From NCBI RefSeq assembly GCF_041890415.1, contig NZ_CP169056.1, forward strand, positions 930,001-994,000: a DNA stretch of 64,000 bases. Direction: 5' to 3'. The position numbers and the translations under genes are program-made. This document shows positions 26,152 through 35,461 of this stretch, piece after piece. Origin of the DNA: Pseudoxanthomonas koreensis_A (GTDB lineage Bacteria > Pseudomonadota > Gammaproteobacteria > Xanthomonadales > Xanthomonadaceae). Below the pieces are notes generated by a model that saw nothing but the letters and a program-made list of their open reading frames with translations, had not been told where the DNA came from and made no database searches. The stretch's first letter is position 1, and each line of letters begins with the position of its first letter.

Positions 26152-26427
26152 TCAGTTGCCGGTGGGGGGCACGTAGCCGGCCGGCGCTTCCGCACCACCG
26201 CCGAACAGGAACTTCTCCATCTCCCCTTCCAGGAACGCGCGGTGCTTGGGGTCGCGTGGGGACAGGCGGTTCTCGTTGATCAGCATGGTCTGGTGCGCAA
26301 GCCACGCGGCCCAGCCGGCCTTGCCGATATTGGCGTGGATGCGCTGGCCCAGCGGGCCGGGCCAGGGGATGAAGTCCAGGCCTTCGGCGTCGCGTTGCTG
26401 GTACTGGCAGAAGACGGTGCGGGACAT
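26152..26427 (-). CDS. yggX: Fe(2+)-trafficking/oxidative damage protein YggX
   Basis: 91 residues. Begins MSRTVFCQYQQRDAEGLDF, with the conserved Cys7, and contains GPLGQRIHANIGKAGWAAWL and the RLSPRDPKHRAFLEGEMEKF helix of the family. YggX protects iron-sulphur proteins from oxidative damage. It starts 9 bp after the stop codon of mutY, the same mutY-yggX order as in E. coli, so the [4Fe-4S] glycosylase and the iron-protection protein share one transcript. Confidence 0.95.
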   Translation of the reverse strand: MSRTVFCQYQQRDAEGLDFIPWPGPLGQRIHANIGKAGWAAWLAHQTMLINENRLSPRDPKHRAFLEGEMEKFLFGGGAEAPAGYVPPTGN

Positions 26428-26436
26428 GGCGTGGGC

Positions 26437-27492
26437 TCAGAGGGAATCGAGCAGCTTGCGGATCGGCGCCGGCAGGCCCAGTGTGGCCAGTTCGTCGCGC
26501 GCGATCCAGCGCAGGTCCTCATTGTCGCCCACCCGGTCGCGCGGCGCGACCTTGCGCAGGCGCAGTGCACGCAGGTGCAGCCGGTAGTGGCTGAAGGTGT
26601 GGACGATGGGCGGCAGTTCCTCGGCCGCGTCGTAGTCGCCGTGGGCCTGGTGTGCGAACCACTGGCGCATCAGTGCATCGGTGTCGGCTTGCGGCAGGGT
26701 CCACAGTGAGGCCCAGATGCCGGTAGGCGGGCGTCGCTGCAGCAGCAACTGGCCGTGGGTGTTCTCCAGCAGCAGGGCTACCGCTTCGCGTTCTGGCAGG
26801 GGCTTGCCGGGACGCGGCGTGGGCAGGGTATCCACCCGGCCTTCGCGCAGGGCGATGCAGTCAGCCTGCACCGGGCAGTGCAGGCAGGCGGGATTGGCGC
26901 GGGTGCACAGGGTCGCGCCGAAATCCATCTGCGCCTGGGTGTAGTCGGCCATGCGCCCGGCCGGCACGTGTTCCAGGTGTGCCTGCGCCAGCAGCCACAG
27001 CCGTTTCTCCACGGCCGGGCTGCCGGGCCAGCCATCCACGCCGTGCAGCCGGGCGAGCACGCGCTTGACGTTGCCGTCGAGGATCGCGCAGCGCTCGCCC
27101 CAGGCCTGGGCGAGGATCGCGCCGGCGGTGCTGCGGCCGATACCGGGCAGGGCGTGTAGGGCCTCGAACCCGCACGGCAACGCGCCATCGTGTTGCGTCA
27201 CGCACAGCTTTGCCGCCGCATGCAGGTTGCGGGCGCGGGCGTAGTAGCCCAGGCCGGCCCAGTGCGCCATCACCTCGTCGGTGGAAGCGGCGGCCAGGTC
27301 GGGCAGGGTCGGGAAGCGCTCCACGAAGCGCAGGAAATACGGAACCACCACCGCGACCTGGGTCTGCTGCAGCATGATTTCCGACAACCACACCCGGTAT
27401 GGCGTGCGCGGATGCTGCCAGGGCAGGTCGTGGCGGCCGTGGCGATCAAACCAGGCCAGCAGGCGCGGCGGGTAGGCGGAAGGCTGGCTCAT
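26437..27492 (-). CDS. mutY: A/G-specific adenine glycosylase
   Basis: 351 residues. Removes adenine mispaired with 8-oxoguanine. Glu38 (in SEIMLQQTQ) and Asp139 (in LDGNVKRVLARLH) are the catalytic pair. Cys196, Cys203, Cys206 and Cys212 bind the [4Fe-4S] cluster, and the C-terminal 130 residues form a NUDIX-like domain that reads 8-oxoG. The start at 27492 opens with MSQPSAYPPRLLAWFDRHGR; the frame stays open upstream but without coding character. It is followed by yggX. Confidence 0.96.
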   Translation of the reverse strand: MSQPSAYPPRLLAWFDRHGRHDLPWQHPRTPYRVWLSEIMLQQTQVAVVVPYFLRFVERFPTLPDLAAASTDEVMAHWAGLGYYARARNLHAAAKLCVTQHDGALPCGFEALHALPGIGRSTAGAILAQAWGERCAILDGNVKRVLARLHGVDGWPGSPAVEKRLWLLAQAHLEHVPAGRMADYTQAQMDFGATLCTRANPACLHCPVQADCIALREGRVDTLPTPRPGKPLPEREAVALLLENTHGQLLLQRRPPTGIWASLWTLPQADTDALMRQWFAHQAHGDYDAAEELPPIVHTFSHYRLHLRALRLRKVAPRDRVGDNEDLRWIARDELATLGLPAPIRKLLDSL

Positions 27493-27557
27493 GCTGGCCG
27501 CAGGGGTCCGGGGCCGGGTCGCCGCCGCAGGCAGGCCGTGCTTGCGCGGGCCGGCAC

Positions 27558-28772
27558 CTAGGCGCCCAGCGCCTCGGGCAGCAGTGCGTCGACGAAGGCT
27601 TCGGGGTCGAACACGCGCAGGTCTTCGGGCCGCTCGCCGATGCCGGCATAACGGATCGGGATGCCGAACTCGCGCGCCAGCGCGAACAGCACGCCGCCCT
27701 TGGCGGTGCCGTCCAGCTTGGTCACCACCAGCCCGGTGACGCCCACGGCCGCATGGAACTGGCGCAGCTGGCTGAGCGCGTTCTGGCCGGTGGTGCCGTC
27801 GATCACCATCAGCACTTCGTGCGGTGCGGCCGGGTCGATCTTCTGCAGCACGCGCTTGATCTTGCCCAGCTCGTTCATCAGCCCGACCTGGGTATGCAGG
27901 CGGCCGGCGGTATCGGCGATCAGCACGTCGGCGCCGCGCGCACGAGCCGCCTGCAATGCGTCGAACGCGACCGAGGCCGGGTCGGCGTCCTGGCCCTGGG
28001 CGATCACGGTGACGCCGTTGCGCGCGCCCCAGGCCTGCAACTGGGCCACGGCGGCGGCGCGGAAGGTGTCGCCGGCGGCCAGCATCAGGCCGTGGCCCTC
28101 TTCCTTGTAGCGTCGGGCCAGCTTGCCGATGGTGGTGGTCTTGCCGACGCCGTTGACGCCCACGGTGAGCAGCACGAATGGCTTGGCGCTGCGGTCGATC
28201 TGCAGCGGGCGGGCCACCGGCTGCAGCATTGCCACCAGGTCGGCACGCAATGCGGCCAGCAGCGCCGCAGCGTCGGCGAACTCGCGGCCCTTCATCCGCT
28301 TGCGCAGGCCCTCGACCAGGGCGGTGGTGGCGGTGACCCCGACGTCGGCAGTGAGCAGGGCCGTCTCGATCTGCTCCAGCAGATCCTCGTCCAATTGCGG
28401 GTTGCCGGAGAACAGGCCGCCGAAGCTGCGCGCGAAGGCGCTGTTGCGCAGCCGTTCGCGCCAGCCCGGCTTGCCGGGCGCGGCCGCCGGCTGCACCGCC
28501 TGGCCGCCATCGACCACGGTGCCGGGGCTGTCCACGCTGACGGCCTGGCTGGCATCGGCCACGCTTTCCAGAACCACCACCGCCTCCGGTTCCACGCGCA
28601 CCGCACCGGCGGCCCGGTCGATGCCGCCATCGGCGGGGACCGGCCCGGCGGGGGTGTCCGTAGCCGACGGCGCCTGCGGAAACGCGGCCGCCAGTTCGTC
28701 GGCGCTCAGGCGCCCGGAAGCGGGGGGAGTGGAGCCGGATTCGGGCTTCTTGCGGCGGAAGAAACTGACCAT
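27558..28772 (-). CDS. ftsY: Signal recognition particle receptor FtsY
   Basis: 404 residues. Membrane-associated GTPase that docks SRP-ribosome complexes at the translocon. An N-terminal acidic, poorly conserved A region (about 1-100) precedes the NG domain. The G1 motif GVNGVGKT is at 205-212, followed by DTAGR near residue 285 and TKLDGTAKGG near 350. The start MVSFFRRKK at 28772 has a basic N-terminus suitable for lipid contact. It lies divergent from rsmD, as in many gammaproteobacteria. Confidence 0.96.
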   Translation of the reverse strand: MVSFFRRKKPESGSTPPASGRLSADELAAAFPQAPSATDTPAGPVPADGGIDRAAGAVRVEPEAVVVLESVADASQAVSVDSPGTVVDGGQAVQPAAAPGKPGWRERLRNSAFARSFGGLFSGNPQLDEDLLEQIETALLTADVGVTATTALVEGLRKRMKGREFADAAALLAALRADLVAMLQPVARPLQIDRSAKPFVLLTVGVNGVGKTTTIGKLARRYKEEGHGLMLAAGDTFRAAAVAQLQAWGARNGVTVIAQGQDADPASVAFDALQAARARGADVLIADTAGRLHTQVGLMNELGKIKRVLQKIDPAAPHEVLMVIDGTTGQNALSQLRQFHAAVGVTGLVVTKLDGTAKGGVLFALAREFGIPIRYAGIGERPEDLRVFDPEAFVDALLPEALGA

Positions 28773-28912
28773 TGCACGCGGATGTCGGACAATGCGCACA
28801 TGCTAGCACCGCACCCTGCGCCCGCCCCTGCACATGGGGTCCAAGCCGCCTTGCCCGCACCCTGGCGTGCACCGGGTGCGCCGTGGGTTGCACGCCGCAG
28901 GGGGGCGCACCG

Positions 28913-29521
28913 ATGAAGCGGCGCATCGCCGGCGGCAACGCGGCAGGTGCGCGGGCGGGCGCTGGCGGCAGCGTGCGCATCATCGGCGGACACTGGCGCG
29001 GCACGCGGTTGCCCGTGCCTGATCGGCCCGGCCTGCGTCCCACCTCCGACCGGGTCCGCGAAACCCTGTTCAACTGGCTGATGCCGGCCCTCCCCGGCGC
29101 GCAGGTACTCGACCTGTTTGCCGGCAGCGGTGCACTGGGGCTGGAGGCGGTTTCGCGTGGCGCCGCGCAGGCCACCCTGGTGGAGCGCGATGCGCAGCTC
29201 GCCTCTAACCTGCGCACGCATGTGCAGCGGCTCGGCGCGCAGGACCGGGTGCGGGTGGTGGAGGACGATGCCCTGCGCTGGCTGGCGCAGGCTTCCGGGC
29301 CGCCATGCACCATCGCTTTCGTCGACCCGCCATTCGCCGACGGGCTGTGGCAGGCGGTGTTGCCGGCGTTGGCGCCGCACCTGGCACCCGCGGCGTGGGT
29401 CTACGTGGAATCCCCGCCTGCGCTTGCGCCGCCGCTCCCGCCCGGCTGGCAGCTGCACCGCGAGCTGCAGACCGCGCAGGCGCGGGCGGCGCTGTACCGT
29501 GGCCCGGAGGCGGGACGCTGA
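28913..29521 (+). CDS. rsmD: 16S rRNA (guanine966-N2)-methyltransferase
   Basis: 202 residues. SAM-dependent methylation of G966 in helix 31 of 16S rRNA. Motif I is DLFAGSGALGLEAVSRG, followed by the catalytic FVDPPF (NPPY-type) motif. RPTSDRVRETLFNWL is a signature of this family. The start at 28913 (MKRRIAGG) follows a G-rich ribosome-binding region; the open frame extends further upstream but with no family match. It lies divergent from ftsY and 40 bp before coaD. Confidence 0.93.
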   Translation: MKRRIAGGNAAGARAGAGGSVRIIGGHWRGTRLPVPDRPGLRPTSDRVRETLFNWLMPALPGAQVLDLFAGSGALGLEAVSRGAAQATLVERDAQLASNLRTHVQRLGAQDRVRVVEDDALRWLAQASGPPCTIAFVDPPFADGLWQAVLPALAPHLAPAAWVYVESPPALAPPLPPGWQLHRELQTAQARAALYRGPEAGR

Positions 29522-29561
29522 TACACTCGACAGTACCCGTCCGGCCCCATAGAGCGTCCGA

Positions 29562-30065
29562 GTGGTCAACCGCCGCACCGCCGTCTATCCCGGCACCTTC
29601 GACCCGATCACCAACGGCCACATCGACCTGGTCGAGCGCGCCGCGCCGTTGTTCGACCGCCTGATCGTCGGTGTCGCGGCCAGCCAGTCCAAGGGCCCGA
29701 CGTTGCCGCTGGAATTGCGCGTGCACCTGGCCCGCGAGGCACTGGCCGCGCATCCGCACGTGGAGGTGCGCGGCTTCGACTCGCTGCTGGCGCATTTCGT
29801 CCGCGACGTCGGCGCCGGCGTGCTGCTGCGCGGCCTGCGCGCGGTGTCGGATTTCGAATACGAGTTCCAGATGGCGAGCATGAACCGCCACCTGATCCCG
29901 GAGGTCGAGACCTTGTTCCTGACCCCGGCCGAGCAGCACAGCTTCATCTCATCCTCGCTGGTGCGCGAGATCGCCCGATTCGGAGGCGATGTCTCGGGTT
30001 TCGTGACACCAGCGGTGGCCGCGGCCCTGCGCGATGCCAGGCGGGGCGATGCAGTTTCCGAATGA
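29562..30065 (+). CDS. coaD: Phosphopantetheine adenylyltransferase
   Basis: 167 residues with a GTG start. Catalyses the fourth step of coenzyme A synthesis, adenylation of 4'-phosphopantetheine. The nucleotidyltransferase motif GTFDPITNGH (residues 11-20) carries the (T/H)xGH site, and FISSSLVREIARFGGD near the C-terminus is the second signature. Lies right after rsmD, an order seen in many bacteria. Confidence 0.95.
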   Translation: MVNRRTAVYPGTFDPITNGHIDLVERAAPLFDRLIVGVAASQSKGPTLPLELRVHLAREALAAHPHVEVRGFDSLLAHFVRDVGAGVLLRGLRAVSDFEYEFQMASMNRHLIPEVETLFLTPAEQHSFISSSLVREIARFGGDVSGFVTPAVAAALRDARRGDAVSE

Positions 30066-30091
30066 CACTTGAGAACAACGGGAGGTTCCAC

Positions 30092-30595
30092 ATGAACAAG
30101 ACCACGCGCGCCCTGGCGCTCGCCTGCATGCTGATGCCGCCGCTGCTGCTGACGGCGTGCAAGAACGAGGTGCCGGTGACCAACGCGGCGTCCGAGAAGC
30201 AGGCCCTCAGCGCACCTGCCAAGGACGACGATGCGGCATGGAAGGCCTACCTGCCTGCAGTTGTGCAGGAAAACATGGGCACCATCACCAACAACCCGTT
30301 CCTGTACTACCTGCCGCCGGAATCGGACCCCGAGTTCGATGCCAAGTACGAGCGCCAGGTCGAGGCGGCCACCACCGCCGTGGGCCGCGGCATCCAGAAG
30401 AACAACATGCTGGCGTTCGGCTCGCCGGCATCGGCCAGGATGGCCGACATGATCGAGGTCGCGTTCAAGGACGTGCCCGCCGACACGCTGGAGGGCGTGC
30501 GCATCCTGTTCATCGGCGAGGCGGCCGACAACGACCGGGTCCGGGCCGTGCTGGCCCCCACCGGTGCCGAGTACGTGTTCATCGAAGCCAAGTAA
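30092..30595 (+). CDS. Hypothetical lipoprotein
   Basis: 167 residues. Signal MNKTTRALALACMLMPPLLLTAC with lipobox LTAC and lipidated Cys23. The mature domain contains VQENMGTITNNPFLYYLPPESD and a C-terminal part with alternating strands and helices (RILFIGEAADNDRV, GAEYVFIEAK) that resembles a small alpha/beta domain, but I recognise no family. GGAGG precedes the ATG by 7 bases. It lies between coaD and the ferredoxin in a same-strand run and may be co-transcribed. Confidence 0.75.
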   Translation: MNKTTRALALACMLMPPLLLTACKNEVPVTNAASEKQALSAPAKDDDAAWKAYLPAVVQENMGTITNNPFLYYLPPESDPEFDAKYERQVEAATTAVGRGIQKNNMLAFGSPASARMADMIEVAFKDVPADTLEGVRILFIGEAADNDRVRAVLAPTGAEYVFIEAK

Positions 30596-30652
30596 CCGTC
30601 CCAGCGCCCGGCCAATCATGGCCGGGCGCCTGCGGGACGGCCGTGCCCCCGC

Positions 30653-30934
30653 ATGTCCCTGAAGATCAACGAACTCTGCGTCAACTGCGACGTCTGCGAG
30701 CCGGCCTGTCCGAACCAGGCCATCTCGATGGGCGAGACCATCTATGTGATCGATCCTGCCCGCTGCACCGAGTGCGTGGGGCATTTCGACGAGCCGCAAT
30801 GCGTGGTGGTCTGCCCGGTTGAATGCATCGACCCTGATCCGGAACACCCGGAAAGCCAGGAGATGCTGCTGGCCAAACTGCTGCGGCTGCGGCAGGAACA
30901 TCCCGAACTCCATCTCGACGAGGCGGTTCCATGA
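30653..30934 (+). CDS. 2[4Fe-4S] ferredoxin, YfhL/Alvin type
   Basis: 93 residues. Two cubane clusters: Cys9, Cys12, Cys15 and Cys58 bind the first, and Cys19, Cys38, Cys41 and Cys50/Cys54 the second. The enlarged loop between the second-cluster cysteines (CTECVGHFDEPQC) and the C-terminal helical tail define the Allochromatium-type low-potential ferredoxins. A small electron carrier whose partner is not identified here. Its stop overlaps the ggt start by ATGA, and the coaD-ferredoxin neighbourhood is common in gammaproteobacteria. Confidence 0.9.
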   Translation: MSLKINELCVNCDVCEPACPNQAISMGETIYVIDPARCTECVGHFDEPQCVVVCPVECIDPDPEHPESQEMLLAKLLRLRQEHPELHLDEAVP

Positions 30935-32676
30935 CCCTGTGCGTGCGGCTGTTGCTGGCCTTGCTGTTGCTGCCTGCCGTGCCGGCATTGGCCGACTCCG
31001 CGGGGCAGCGGCCCGCGGGCGCGCCACCGCAAGGCGCGGCCATCGCCAGCGCGCATGCGCTGGCCACCGATGCCGGGTTCGAGGTGCTGGAGCAGGGCGG
31101 CAATGCCTTTGATGCAGCCGTCGCGGTGTCGGCCGCGTTGTCGGTGGTGGAGCCGATCAGCTCGGGCCTGGGTGGCGGCGGCTTCTTCCTGCTGCACCGG
31201 GCCAGCGACGGCCGCGACGTCTTCCTGGACGCGCGCGAAACCGCGCCAGCGGCCGCCACCGCCGACCGCTACCGCGACGCGGACGGGAAGCTGGATCGCG
31301 AGCACTCGCAGAATGGTCCGTGGTCGGCGGCCATTCCCGGCCTGCCGGCCGCGCTGGTGCACCTGGCCGGCGAATACGGGCAGTTGCCGCTGTCGGTGAG
31401 CCTGGCACCGGCCATCCGCCTGGCCCGCGACGGCTTCCCGGTGTACGAGCGGCTGGAGCGTGGCTATGCGGCGCGGCGCGAGGTCATGGAGCGTTACCCC
31501 GGTACCCGCGCGGTGTTCCTGGCCGGTGGCCAGCCGCCGCGGGTCGGGCAGACCCTGCGGCAGCCGGACCTGGCCCGTACCCTGGAAGCGCTGGCCGCGC
31601 GCGGTTTCGACGGCTTCTACCGCGGCCAGGTGGCGAAGGACCTGCTGGCAGGCGTGCGTGCGCAGGGCGGGCAGTGGACCGCGGCCGACCTGGCCGGCTA
31701 TGCAGTCAAGGAACGCGAACCGCTGCGCTTCGGCTACCGCGGCTGGGAGATCGTCACCGCGCCGCCGCCGTCCTCCGGGGGCGTGGCCCTGGCGCAGATG
31801 CTGCAGGTACTGGCCGGCTGGGACCTGTCGCGGCAGGCGCCGGCGCAACGCGCGCACCTGACCGTCGAAGCCATGCGCCGTGCCTTCCGCGACCGCACCT
31901 TCTACCTGGGCGATCCGGACTTCGTGCACGTGCCGGTGGACGTGCTGACCAGCCCGTACTACGCCGCCGGGCTGCGCGCGACCATCCACCCGGACAAGGC
32001 AACGCCCAGTGACGTTTTCTCCGGCCGGCCCACGCCGCTGGAGGACGAGGAAACCACCCACTTCTCGATCATCGACGCGCAGGGCAACCGGGTCGGCGCC
32101 ACCCAGACGGTGAACCTGCTGTTCGGTTCGGGCCTGGTGCCGCCGCGGACCGGGGTGCTGCTCAACAACGAGATGGACGATTTCGCGTTGCTGCCCGGGC
32201 AAGCCAACGCCTTCGGGGTGATGGGCTTCGAGGCCAATGCGCCGGAGCCGGGCAAGCGCCCGCTCAGCTCGATGACCCCGACCTTCATGCTCTCGCCGGA
32301 CAAGGTGGCGGTGCTGGGCACGCCGGGCGGCTCGCGCATCATCACCATGGTGCTGCTGGGCGTGCTCGGCTATGCCGACGGGCTCGGCGCACAGCAGGTC
32401 GCGGCGCTGCCGCGCTACCACCACCAGTGGTTGCCCGATGTGGTCCTGGCCGAGTCCGGCGCGTTCGATGCGGAGACCGCTGCGCGGCTGCGCGGCATGG
32501 GCCATGTGCTGCAACTGCCGGGGGATACCGTGTCCGGGCGTGGCTCCAGCCATTCATGGGGCAACCTGCAGACGGTGGCGCTGGACCGGCGCACGGGCGA
32601 GTTGAGCAGCGGATCCGATCCGCGCAACCCGGGCGGGAAGGGCGAAGTGCGCGCGCTGGAAGCTGCGGGCAAGTAA
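30931..32676 (+). CDS. ggt: Gamma-glutamyltransferase, periplasmic
   Basis: 581 residues. N-terminal nucleophile hydrolase that cleaves or transfers the gamma-glutamyl group of glutathione in the periplasm. A signal peptide (LLLALLLLPAVPALA) is followed by the large subunit. The self-processing site is Thr375-Thr376-His-Phe-Ser, whose Thr becomes the nucleophile of the small subunit. LNNEMDDF and PLSSMTPT, the oxyanion-hole serines, are present. It overlaps the ferredoxin by 4 bp, an unusual pairing of a cytoplasmic electron carrier with an exported enzyme. Confidence 0.93.
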   Translation: MTLCVRLLLALLLLPAVPALADSAGQRPAGAPPQGAAIASAHALATDAGFEVLEQGGNAFDAAVAVSAALSVVEPISSGLGGGGFFLLHRASDGRDVFLDARETAPAAATADRYRDADGKLDREHSQNGPWSAAIPGLPAALVHLAGEYGQLPLSVSLAPAIRLARDGFPVYERLERGYAARREVMERYPGTRAVFLAGGQPPRVGQTLRQPDLARTLEALAARGFDGFYRGQVAKDLLAGVRAQGGQWTAADLAGYAVKEREPLRFGYRGWEIVTAPPPSSGGVALAQMLQVLAGWDLSRQAPAQRAHLTVEAMRRAFRDRTFYLGDPDFVHVPVDVLTSPYYAAGLRATIHPDKATPSDVFSGRPTPLEDEETTHFSIIDAQGNRVGATQTVNLLFGSGLVPPRTGVLLNNEMDDFALLPGQANAFGVMGFEANAPEPGKRPLSSMTPTFMLSPDKVAVLGTPGGSRIITMVLLGVLGYADGLGAQQVAALPRYHHQWLPDVVLAESGAFDAETAARLRGMGHVLQLPGDTVSGRGSSHSWGNLQTVALDRRTGELSSGSDPRNPGGKGEVRALEAAGK

Positions 32677-32737
32677 CGCGTCGCGTGCGCAGTGCAGGGT
32701 TCCGGATTCTTAACCGCGGCGGCGCTAGCATTTGCGC

Positions 32738-33628
32738 ATGAAACTCTGGTCCATCCGCGGCAATTCGCAGAAGCTCGACGGCGGCTCGATGTTTGGCAAC
32801 GCGCCGCGGGCGATGTGGGAAAAGTGGGCCACGCCCGACGCGCACAACCGCATCGACCTGGCCTGCCGCGCGCTGCTGGCCAGCCCGCTGGCAGGCAGGA
32901 CGGTGTTGTTCGAGACCGGCATCGGCGCGTTCTTCGAGCCGCGCCTGCGCGAGCGCTACGGCGTGCAGGAAGACCGCCACGTGCTGGTGGAGTCGCTGCG
33001 CCAGGCCGGCTTCGAGCACGAGGACATCGACGTGGTGGTGCTCAGCCACCTGCATTTCGACCATGCCGGCGGGCTGCTGGCGCCGTGGGCGGAAGGGCGC
33101 GCGCCGGAACTGCTGTTTCCCAACGCCACCTACCTGGTGGGTGCGGCGCACTGGGAGCGGGCCCGGAACCCGCATCCGCGCGACCGCGCCAGCTTCATCC
33201 CCGAACTGCCCGGGCTGCTGCAAGCCAGCGGGCGGCTGGAGATCGTCGATGGCCCGCGCTCGCGTGCGCTGGGCGACGCGGTGCGCTTCAGCTTCAGTGA
33301 TGGCCACACCCCGGGCCTGATGCTGGCCGAGATCGCCGGGCCGCGGATGGTCGGCGGGCATCCGCACGGCGGGGTGGCGTTCTGTGCCGACCTGATCCCG
33401 GGGCGCTCGTGGGTGCACCTGCCGATCACCATGGGCTACGACCGCAATGCCGAATTGCTGATCGACGAGAAGCGCGCGTTCCTCGAGGACAAGCTGGCCC
33501 GCAACGTGCGGCTGTTCTTCACCCACGACCCGGAATGTGCGCTGGCCGAGGTGGTGCGCGCGGACAACGGCCGCTTCGGCACCGCGCACGAGGTGGCCGA
33601 ACTGCGCGCGCGCCCGCTGGCGGCCTGA
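32738..33628 (+). CDS. Metallo-beta-lactamase-fold hydrolase
   Basis: 296 residues, cytoplasmic (no signal peptide). The metal site begins with H104-L-H106-F-D108-H109 and continues with a glycine-rich SDGHTPG strand, a late Asp (FCADLIPG) and the final His region (FFTHDP). The long family members of this type act as lactonases or unknown esterases; with no substrate-specific signature I leave the reaction open. The start is the second ATG of a short run, opening MKLWSIRGN. Confidence 0.85.
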   Translation: MKLWSIRGNSQKLDGGSMFGNAPRAMWEKWATPDAHNRIDLACRALLASPLAGRTVLFETGIGAFFEPRLRERYGVQEDRHVLVESLRQAGFEHEDIDVVVLSHLHFDHAGGLLAPWAEGRAPELLFPNATYLVGAAHWERARNPHPRDRASFIPELPGLLQASGRLEIVDGPRSRALGDAVRFSFSDGHTPGLMLAEIAGPRMVGGHPHGGVAFCADLIPGRSWVHLPITMGYDRNAELLIDEKRAFLEDKLARNVRLFFTHDPECALAEVVRADNGRFGTAHEVAELRARPLAA

Positions 33629-33721
33629 GCGGCAGCGCGCAGCCAGGCGCGGACCGCACGGGTTGCAGCGCGGCGCCGATGCAGCCAGCATCGCCCTGTC
33701 ATCCACGTACAGGCCGCAGCC

Positions 33722-35461
33722 GTGCATCGACTCCCGGACATCCTCCTGTTCACCGCGCTGACGACGCTGGCCGTTGCCGCGCCCGTGGCCTGCAGCGCGC
33801 GCGCCGTCGCCACGCCGGCGATCCATCTCAACCAGCTCGGCTTCCTGCCCGGCGCCAGCAAGGTGGCGGTGGTCGAAGGCATCGCCGGCGGGCGCTTCGA
33901 AGTGGTGCGCGAGCACGACGGTGCGGTGGTGCTGGCCGGCGACCTGGCGCAGGCATCGGTGTGGCCGGCGTCGGGACGCGCCGCGGCGGCGGTGGACCTG
34001 GGCGCGCTGGATGCACCGGGCCGCTACCGGGTGCGGGTGGGCGGCCACGTCTCCGATCCGTTCCCGGTCGGCGCCGATGCCTATGCCGCGCTCGGCGACG
34101 CCGCGCTCAAGGGCTATTACTTCAACCGCACCGGTACCGCGCTTGCGCCCGAACACGCGGGCCGGCATGCGCGCGCCGGCGGGCACCCGGATACCCAGGT
34201 CAGGATCCACGCATCGGCCGCATCTGCGGCCAGGCCGGCCGGCAGCGTGATCTCCGCGCCCGGCGGCTGGTACGACGCCGGCGACTACAACAAGTACGTG
34301 GTCAATTCCGGAATCACCACGCATACGCTGCTGGCGGCCTGGGAAGACTTTCCCGAGGTGTTCGGCGGGCGCGACATCGGCATCCCCGAAAGTGGCGACG
34401 CGGTGCCCGACCTGCTCGACGAGGCGTGGTGGAACCTGCGCTGGATGCTGGCGATGCAGGACCCGGCCGACGGCGGCGTGTACCACAAGCTGACCAACCT
34501 GCGCTTCGACGGCATCGTGATGCCGGATGCGGCGCGCGACAAGCGCTACGTGGTGCAGAAGAGCACCGCCGCCGCGCTCGATTTCGCCGCGGTGATGGCC
34601 CAGGCCAGCCGCATCTACGCCGGTTACGAAGCGCATTTCCCGGGCGTGCCGGCGCGCATGCATGCGGCGGCCGAGGCGGCCTGGCGTTGGGCACAGGCCA
34701 ACCCCGACGTCATCTATCGGCAGCCGAAGGACGTGTCCACCGGCGCCTATGGCGACAGCCACCTGGATGATGAGTTTGCCTGGGCCGCGGCCGAGTTGTT
34801 CGTGCTCACCGGTGACGAGGCCTATCTGCGCGCGTTCGATCGCCACGCCGCCGAACCCGGCGTGCCGGCGTGGGCGAACGTGGGCGGCCTGGCATGGGCC
34901 ACCCTGGCACGCCATCGCGAACGCCTGCCCGATGCGGCGCTGCGCACGCGGGTGACCGATGCGGTGCTCGGCCTGGCGCAGCGGCTTGCAGCGCAAAAGC
35001 GCGATTCGGCCTGGCAGATCGCGATGCAGCCGGAGGATTTCGTCTGGGGCAGCAGCGCGCAGGCGCTCAACCAGGGGCTGATACTGGTCCAGGGCTATCG
35101 CCTAGGCGCGCACCGCGATTACCTGGACGCTGCGCAGGCGCAACTGGACTACGTGCTCGGCCGCAATCCGCTGGGCGTGTCCTTCGTCACCGGGCATGGC
35201 GTGCGCACGCCGATGCAGATCCACCACCGCCCGTCGATGGCCGATGGCATCGACGAGCCGGTGCCCGGGCTGCTGTCGGGCGGGCCGAATCCGCGCCAGC
35301 AGGATGCCCGCGACTGCCCGGTGGCGTATGCATCGTCGCAGCCGGCGCTGTCGTGGATCGACCACGACTGCAGCTACGCCAGCAACGAGATCGCGATCAA
35401 CTGGAATGCGCCGCTGGTGTACATGACGGCGGCGATCCAGGCGTTGACGCCGGCGCCCTAG
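33722..35461 (+). CDS. Glycoside hydrolase family 9 endoglucanase
   Basis: 579 residues with a GTG start. Signal peptide (LLFTALTTLAVAAPVACSARA), then an N-terminal immunoglobulin-like domain (about 30-115, IHLNQLGFLPG) as in CelD-type GH9 enzymes, then the (alpha/alpha)6 barrel. The catalytic base region is GGWYDAGDYNKYV with Asp185 and Asp188. The C-terminal DCSYASNEIAINWNAPLVY carries the catalytic acid Glu. It should cleave beta-1,4-glucans with inversion; no carbohydrate-binding module is visible. Its stop codon overlaps that of the convergent aminotransferase by 4 bp. Confidence 0.9.
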   Translation: MHRLPDILLFTALTTLAVAAPVACSARAVATPAIHLNQLGFLPGASKVAVVEGIAGGRFEVVREHDGAVVLAGDLAQASVWPASGRAAAAVDLGALDAPGRYRVRVGGHVSDPFPVGADAYAALGDAALKGYYFNRTGTALAPEHAGRHARAGGHPDTQVRIHASAASAARPAGSVISAPGGWYDAGDYNKYVVNSGITTHTLLAAWEDFPEVFGGRDIGIPESGDAVPDLLDEAWWNLRWMLAMQDPADGGVYHKLTNLRFDGIVMPDAARDKRYVVQKSTAAALDFAAVMAQASRIYAGYEAHFPGVPARMHAAAEAAWRWAQANPDVIYRQPKDVSTGAYGDSHLDDEFAWAAAELFVLTGDEAYLRAFDRHAAEPGVPAWANVGGLAWATLARHRERLPDAALRTRVTDAVLGLAQRLAAQKRDSAWQIAMQPEDFVWGSSAQALNQGLILVQGYRLGAHRDYLDAAQAQLDYVLGRNPLGVSFVTGHGVRTPMQIHHRPSMADGIDEPVPGLLSGGPNPRQQDARDCPVAYASSQPALSWIDHDCSYASNEIAINWNAPLVYMTAAIQALTPAP

